Part shown: positions 19,862-23,864 of the stretch, in pieces
Layout: each line of letters begins with the position of its first letter
Numbering within the stretch: position 1 is the stretch's first letter
Source: a virus
DNA: 23,864 nt
Direction: 5' to 3' (one strand)
IMG/VR virus record: IMGVR_UViG_3300038701_000564
Span: 1 to 23,864 of that record
Translations under genes and position numbers: made by a program
Notes under the pieces: model-generated
What the model saw: only the letters and a program-made list of their open reading frames with translations
Databases searched by the model: none
Told to the model about the DNA's origin: nothing

Positions 19862-19889
19862 TAGCGGGCACCAAAAGAAGTGAATGAAT

Positions 19890-19923
19890 GGGGCGGGGCG
19901 GGCCAAAACCCCCCTGCCCTTTC
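19890..19923 (+). terminator. GC-rich hairpin after capsid gene
   Basis: The G-rich run GGGGCGGGGCGGG (19890-19902) can pair with CCCCCCTGCCC (19909-19919) through a stem with one G-T pair and one bulge, followed by TTTC. It lies 29 bases past the major capsid stop. The short T-tail suggests partial termination that would lower expression of the downstream neck genes relative to capsid. Confidence 0.6.
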
Positions 19924-19938
19924 AACTAGGAGAGAAGC

Positions 19939-20307
19939 ATGGCTGGACCAGTAAAAGTTGGAGCGCACATTCTCCCGGTTGCCCGTGGTGTCCTAGGTGT
20001 TGGTCTTGCTCTTGCAGGGGCTTCTACCAAGTCAGGTGCAGCAGCAGGACTGTCAACCACTGCCAAGAAGGTGACCTTCGAGACTGAGGGAAGTGTGTGG
20101 GCTGAACGCGCCCCAGTTCTCATTCGATTCAAGATGGTAGGACAGACACTCACACTCGGACTTGGACAGAAGACCGGAGGTGAGTCGATTGCGGCAGACA
20201 CATGGACAGCTTGGCTTGCGTGTACCGGACTCTACGAAGGTAAGGACGACTGGTACGTCACCGCAGGCGCAGAAGGTGCATTGGATTACGAAGTAGCATA
20301 CGTCTAG
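19939..20307 (+). CDS. Hypothetical virion-operon protein (122 aa)
   Basis: The start follows AGGAGAGAAGC. The N-terminus is glycine/alanine-rich and hydrophobic (HILPVARGVLGVGLALAGAS), but no charged n-region or cleavage box marks it as a signal peptide. The rest is beta-rich (KKVTFETEGSVWAERAPVLI, QTLTLGLGQKTGG, DWYVTAGAEGALDYEVAYV). It is probably a small head or neck protein by position. No family is recognised. Confidence 0.7.
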   Translation: MAGPVKVGAHILPVARGVLGVGLALAGASTKSGAAAGLSTTAKKVTFETEGSVWAERAPVLIRFKMVGQTLTLGLGQKTGGESIAADTWTAWLACTGLYEGKDDWYVTAGAEGALDYEVAYV

Positions 20308-20327
20308 TCGGGAGGCAGGAGATCGTT

Positions 20328-21044
20328 ATGACTCTACCCGATTGGCAACTAGTTCTTTCTGGCCCTTCGGCTGCTCGTTGGCCCATCTCTGATGCGGCTA
20401 AGGTAGCTACAGTAAACGGTTCAATTGCCCTTCTGGGTGATAGACCGTCAGACGCCTATGGTGTCTTCGAGTTGACTGCGGCCAATTCCTACCGTCAAGA
20501 GATCAAGAATTCAATTCGCAAGGGGACTCGTGTATATATGCGTCCTCGTTGCATGTCTCGCTGTGGTCAAGCTGAATCACCAGAGAAGCTCAATCTAGTA
20601 GACACCAAGTGGGGACCAGAGAGCCTCAGGCATCTCCATGATGATGTTGTCTGGTGTGCCGTACAACCTGAACAGGACTTCGGTCAAGCACGAGCGTGGA
20701 TAGGCTCAGGCGTACTCATGCTGTGGATTCTGGCAGAGACCGACAGACCTGACCGGGTCTACATATCGGGTCTCGACACATACCCGGAACACACCAAAGA
20801 CGAAGACTATGCAGAGGGGATAGACAAGATCAACGATCTGGACACACTCCCCGAGTGGCGTGAACGTCGCAAGCAGATGAACAAGAGGGCTCTACAGGGT
20901 CTTCGAGAGATTACCAAACACTACCGTGATACCGACTTCGTCTTCCTTGAGGAACCTAGCTTCTCCTTGGAGGGCATGAATGCCAGAGTGGCATCAGCAG
21001 ACGATCTCCGCCGACTCTATCGTGGCGTTGAAGACAAGGAATAA
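20328..21044 (+). CDS. DUF115/GT42-like putative glycosyltransferase (238 aa)
   Basis: Two motifs suggest the DUF115/sialyltransferase-like fold. An N-terminal nucleotide-sugar loop 'VLSGPSAARWPISD' (about 9-22) leads into 'VATVNGSIAL'. A second motif, 'GSGVLMLWILAETDRPDRVY' then 'ISGLDTYPEHTKD' (126-157), compares with the 'sGv.m...a...G...iyl.GiDfY' of GT42 enzymes and DUF115. The C-terminus is helical and charged. A ribosome site (AGGAG) lies upstream and the gene is followed after 3 bases by the next one, so it is part of the virion operon. Glycosylation of capsid or tail proteins is a reasonable guess; activity and sugar are unknown. Confidence 0.6.
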   Translation: MTLPDWQLVLSGPSAARWPISDAAKVATVNGSIALLGDRPSDAYGVFELTAANSYRQEIKNSIRKGTRVYMRPRCMSRCGQAESPEKLNLVDTKWGPESLRHLHDDVVWCAVQPEQDFGQARAWIGSGVLMLWILAETDRPDRVYISGLDTYPEHTKDEDYAEGIDKINDLDTLPEWRERRKQMNKRALQGLREITKHYRDTDFVFLEEPSFSLEGMNARVASADDLRRLYRGVEDKE

Positions 21045-21047
21045 GGG

Positions 21048-22814
21048 ATGGCAGCCAAGACAGAGGGTGAAGTAGTCACACAACTACAGGACTATGTGGC
21101 CCTGTACAAGATCATGATCGACTTCCTCGAAGGCCCGATGGAAATCCAGTTGGAAAGCATCGAGGACGAGATCGTCACTGGTGACAGCAATTACATCACT
21201 GATGGGCAGTTGCAGGCACTTCGCCAGTTCCGCTCATACCTCGGGAACTTCTGGTCCAATGCAATCCCGATGCTCAAAAGTGTAGCACCGACTCTATCGG
21301 AACTTGCTGGTTCATCGAACCCCGGCACAGAATACTCGTCCGACATTGCGTGGTTCCATGACTACCTGACTGACAACAGTAAGGCTGTGCCGACTCGCGG
21401 GTTCACCAAGTCATCTTGGTCAGCAGATGGAAGCAACACGGGCACTGGTCGCATCGTGCAACACACTGCCGACCTAGCCACTCTTGCAATTGACTGTGCC
21501 CACCCTGACTCTGGTCTCCGTCTACGCTGTCTCAAGTCTGCTGGTCGAGGAATCACTGAGGGACAGGAGCCATTCGAGCTTATCGGTTCAAAGGTAAATC
21601 GTGCTTGGGAAGATGACGGTCTTAGTAACGGACTCTATGAGCCACAGCTTGGTAAGGGATTCAATGACCTAGGTGCTGACCAACTTCGAGTCAAGGGATA
21701 TGGACAGGACGTAGAAGCGATGCGTGCCATGTCTGGTGGATCACCACTGAATCTGTTGGGTACGAACGGTGGAATCGAGGCAGCGGTCTCGGGTACAGCG
21801 AACTCACGATTCAGTGGGATGACCATCATCTCTGGTGGCACCAACCTGTCTGTAGAGTCAACTGCACCACTGGTCGGTAGTCAGTCACTCAAGGTGGATG
21901 GAGACTTCGTTGCATACATTCCACTAAATGTAAACGCTCTCTATCCAAAGACGGCACTAGCATTCGGTGCATTGGTCAAGAAGGTGATCTCGTCTTCCAC
22001 ACTGACGGGTACACTGACCTTTGTGCTGCGTTCAGGCGGGGCTAAGGGGACTGCTGCACAGGGTACAGCACACTCTACAATTTCAGTCACTGTCGGCAGC
22101 CTCACGGACAACACAACGACTAATGAAGATCAGACGTTGATTGTTCCTGCCGCACTTGGTGCTGATCCCCGCATTGAAATTACGATGGCATCATACTCGG
22201 ACGGATCGGGTACGGACAACAGTCTGTTGATCGACGAGATTTATGCTGCACGGATGTACCAGATGGACATGGGCCAGTTCGTTCTGCCGGTCTCTGGTGT
22301 CACCCCGTTCGAGACTGACGACTTCTTCACAGCTACCGTAACCACCGCTGGAGATGAGGCAGCAGCAGGACTTACTCAGGAGTTCTTCAACCGACTGTTC
22401 GGTCGCTACGTCAAGCACTCTGCTGCTGGCACAACCTTTGTTGACCCGACACTGGCACCAGAGATCGTTGTCAGATCGAGTGTGGACGGGTCATCGTACT
22501 CTGCCCATACAGACGGTGGACAGGTGGACCACGGTACTGACGCCGCTGGTGATGTGACGTTCTATGTGGAGTTCTCGAACACTGGTAACTACCCACTAGC
22601 ACTTGGAATCCCCGCTGAATCTGGTGCAACCAACTGCTCCATTGCGAGTGGCAAGAACTCAGCACCTGTAGTAGTGCAACCGAACCGCAAGTATATCATG
22701 CCAATCGTTGTGACCATCGCTGGTGCAGGAGCATACGACATCACTCTGACGTGGGACACCAACGACTCATCGGAAGCCACATACGAAGTCGATCTGATTG
22801 GCACCGGAAGCTAG
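21048..22814 (+). CDS. Large structural protein with C-terminal Ig-like domain (588 aa)
   Basis: The N-terminal 95 residues are helical (TQLQDYVALYKIMIDFLEGP, LQALRQFRSYLGNFWSNAIP). Residues about 240-410 are beta-rich and Ser/Thr/Gly-rich (SGMTIISGGTNLSVESTAPL, LTGTLTFVLRSGGAKGTAAQ), resembling a carbohydrate-binding-module-like sandwich. The last 100 residues (DVTFYVEFSNTGNYPLALGI, NRKYIMPIVVTIAGAGAYDI, TLTWDTNDSSEATYEVDLIG) look like an Ig-like/choice-of-anchor domain, common on phage surfaces. ATG follows AAGGAATAAGGG. It may be a head fiber or adhesin; no named family is recognised. Confidence 0.7.
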   Translation: MAAKTEGEVVTQLQDYVALYKIMIDFLEGPMEIQLESIEDEIVTGDSNYITDGQLQALRQFRSYLGNFWSNAIPMLKSVAPTLSELAGSSNPGTEYSSDIAWFHDYLTDNSKAVPTRGFTKSSWSADGSNTGTGRIVQHTADLATLAIDCAHPDSGLRLRCLKSAGRGITEGQEPFELIGSKVNRAWEDDGLSNGLYEPQLGKGFNDLGADQLRVKGYGQDVEAMRAMSGGSPLNLLGTNGGIEAAVSGTANSRFSGMTIISGGTNLSVESTAPLVGSQSLKVDGDFVAYIPLNVNALYPKTALAFGALVKKVISSSTLTGTLTFVLRSGGAKGTAAQGTAHSTISVTVGSLTDNTTTNEDQTLIVPAALGADPRIEITMASYSDGSGTDNSLLIDEIYAARMYQMDMGQFVLPVSGVTPFETDDFFTATVTTAGDEAAAGLTQEFFNRLFGRYVKHSAAGTTFVDPTLAPEIVVRSSVDGSSYSAHTDGGQVDHGTDAAGDVTFYVEFSNTGNYPLALGIPAESGATNCSIASGKNSAPVVVQPNRKYIMPIVVTIAGAGAYDITLTWDTNDSSEATYEVDLIGTGS

Positions 22815-22817
22815 TAG

Positions 22818-22834
22818 AAAGGGAGGCACCCTTT
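22818..22834 (+). terminator. Short hairpin between structural genes
   Basis: AAAGGG (22818-22823) pairs with CCCTTT (22829-22834) around a 5-nt loop, and one more T follows. The stem is short and half A-T. It may only slow the polymerase or stabilise the mRNA end. Confidence 0.3.
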
Positions 22835-22848
22835 TACTGGAAAGAGAA

Positions 22849-23067
22849 ATGACTGAACACAAAGAAATCCCGCAGGAATGGAAGGCTACAGCAGATGGCA
22901 TCAACAAGATGCGTGAACTGTTTGCTCTGGCACTCAAGCGTGGACTGTTCGCAAGCATCGAAGAGAACGCTATGTACCTGAACGCCTATGGCTCTCTTGA
23001 GTACGAGATCAAGATGAAGATTCAGGAAGCTATGGCACCAAAGGAAGAGGAAGCCCCTAGTGAGTAA
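22849..23067 (+). CDS. Hypothetical protein (72 aa)
   Basis: The start is ATG at 22849 (MTEHKEIPQEWKATADGINK) after GGAAAGAGAA; the open frame continues upstream into the previous gene without support. The protein is helical and charged (MRELFALALKRGLFASIEEN, YEIKMKIQEAMAPKEEEAPS). It overlaps the next gene by 8 bases. The position suggests a small neck or chaperone-type protein. No family is recognised. Confidence 0.7.
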   Translation: MTEHKEIPQEWKATADGINKMRELFALALKRGLFASIEENAMYLNAYGSLEYEIKMKIQEAMAPKEEEAPSE

Positions 23068-23491
23068 CCTTACCGATCTGGCAGATGCAGCATCGACTCA
23101 GCTACAGGTAGTGGTTGCAGCAGGTACTGTTGTGGACTTGACTAACCAACGTGATGCAGATGTAGCAGCAGACACCACACTCCTGACTGGGGTATGCAAT
23201 CAGGCTGCTCGTAAGGTGCGTCGTCGTCTTGGAGATGTCTCTGATACTGATGATGATGCGGTGGACTTCGCTGTGCGGTTCGCCCTGCTGGACCTAGCCA
23301 CATTCCATTCACTGACATTCACTGATGGTGGTATGGCATACGTAGCGGGTGTGGAGCGTGATCTCGCAGAGGAAGCTAAAGCACGTCGTCAGGCCAACAG
23401 TGTCTACCAGTTGTCCCTAGAAGACATCACCACCCACGATGACAGGTGGGATGAAGAGACTTGGGATGAGAGTGCAGACGGCACTTACTAG
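23060..23491 (+). CDS. Probable head-tail connector/adaptor protein (143 aa)
   Basis: The start is GTG at 23060-23062 (MSNLTDLADAASTQLQVVVA), overlapping the previous gene by 8 bases, with GAGGAA upstream. The middle part (CNQAARKVRRRLGDVSDTDD, DFAVRFALLDLATFHSLTFT) has the helix layout of Mu gp36/DUF1320- or gp6-type connectors, which join portal to tail. The acidic C-terminus (DDRWDEETWDESADGTY) is unusual. The assignment is by size, fold pattern and position next to a Mu gpG-like gene. Confidence 0.6.
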   Translation: MSNLTDLADAASTQLQVVVAAGTVVDLTNQRDADVAADTTLLTGVCNQAARKVRRRLGDVSDTDDDAVDFAVRFALLDLATFHSLTFTDGGMAYVAGVERDLAEEAKARRQANSVYQLSLEDITTHDDRWDEETWDESADGTY

Positions 23492-23500
23492 GTGTAGTCA

Positions 23501-23864
23501 ATGGGTATTGCGGTAACCACCAGAGAGGGCATGGTAACGAACATAGCGCAGGCGAGGGATATGACCCTGACAGCACTTAGAAGTCTTGAGAAGCGCCTAG
23601 AGTTCGACATGACCAAGAATCAGTTTGACGCCTTTAGTATGGGTGGTCACCAGATGCACGGTGGAGTACAGTGGAGACCACTATCACCAACCACTGTGGC
23701 AATCAAGGCCAAGCTCGGTTACGCACAACCAGCAGCACCCCTCATCCGGTCAGGTAGGATGTCAGTCAGCAGCAGAGTCAAGGTGCAGCTATCGTCCACC
23801 GCTGGTGGAGTACAGTACAGAATATGGGCTTGGAACGAGACACCGTACTCTGGCTACCACATGT
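23501..23864 (+). CDS. Virion morphogenesis / Mu gpG-like protein, 5' part
   Basis: The open frame from ATG 23501 runs to the window end. It reads MGIAVTTREGMVTNIAQARD..., with the family signature 'VQWRPLSPTTVAIKAKLGYA' then 'APLIRSGRMSVS' and 'ETPYSGYHM' (about 56-121). This matches the phage virion-morphogenesis family (Mu gpG, HK97 gp10-like), whose members complete the head or terminate the tail tube. The expected 'YA.iHqfG' C-terminus lies just beyond the window. No good ribosome site is seen, so the start is somewhat uncertain. Confidence 0.75.
   Translation, partial: MGIAVTTREGMVTNIAQARDMTLTALRSLEKRLEFDMTKNQFDAFSMGGHQMHGGVQWRPLSPTTVAIKAKLGYAQPAAPLIRSGRMSVSSRVKVQLSSTAGGVQYRIWAWNETPYSGYHM

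Noticed and set aside
1-23864. CRISPR array, tRNA genes, integrase or attachment site
   Set aside because: No regularly spaced repeats, tRNA T-loop signatures or recombinase motifs were seen on either strand by reading; a dedicated tRNA search was not possible.

Overview
The window is a stretch of a tailed double-stranded DNA bacteriophage (Caudoviricetes). It carries a terminase with separate ATPase and nuclease motifs, a DUF935 (Mu gp29-like) portal, a fused S49 capsid protease/scaffold, a DUF2190-like head protein, a major capsid protein and Mu gpG-like neck genes. No integrase, tRNA, insertion sequence or CRISPR array was seen. Base composition is balanced to slightly GC-rich by eye. Purine-rich Shine-Dalgarno sites (GGAGG, AGGAG) and sigma70-type promoters (TTGACA, 16-17 bp, TATAAT) are plentiful. 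Several promoters put +1 at or next to the start codon. Such leaderless mRNAs are common in actinobacteria, which hints weakly at an actinobacterial host; this is inference only.

Layout. Bases 1-101 are a 26-bp perfect inverted repeat around a 49-bp spacer, exactly at the window edge. From 218 to 12447 all genes read leftwards, tightly packed with many ATGA stop/start overlaps. This is the early/metabolic block. From right to left it holds a Pyr_excise/MSMEG_6728-like protein, then (from a promoter at 11988-12016) two micro-genes, three small zinc-binding-motif proteins, a 2OG-Fe(II) oxygenase-like protein and a SNF2 helicase. From a promoter at 7417-7445 come a two-HTH protein, oligoribonuclease, a nucleotidyltransferase, an HD phosphohydrolase, a Cas4/RecB-type nuclease, small unknowns, a lipoprotein, a DUF6378-like protein and more small unknowns.

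Bases 12448-13062 contain no convincing gene. They do have a good leftward promoter (13025-13053) and a leftward hairpin-plus-T-tract (12501-12529). I read this as a candidate 350-510-nt noncoding RNA, with a weak 76-aa ORF as the alternative. Portal, large terminase and small terminase (13063-16007) also read leftwards.

Bases 16008-16283 are a divergent control region with extended -10 promoters facing both ways, a 14-nt direct repeat and two inverted repeats. Rightward from 16284 comes the virion operon: protease/scaffold, decoration-like protein with a predicted jelly-roll domain, major capsid protein, a terminator-like hairpin, a small unknown, a DUF115/GT42-like protein, a large Ig-like structural protein, and three neck/connector genes, the last running off the window. 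Packaging motor and portal are therefore transcribed away from the capsid genes, an unusual split for a module that is normally co-directional.
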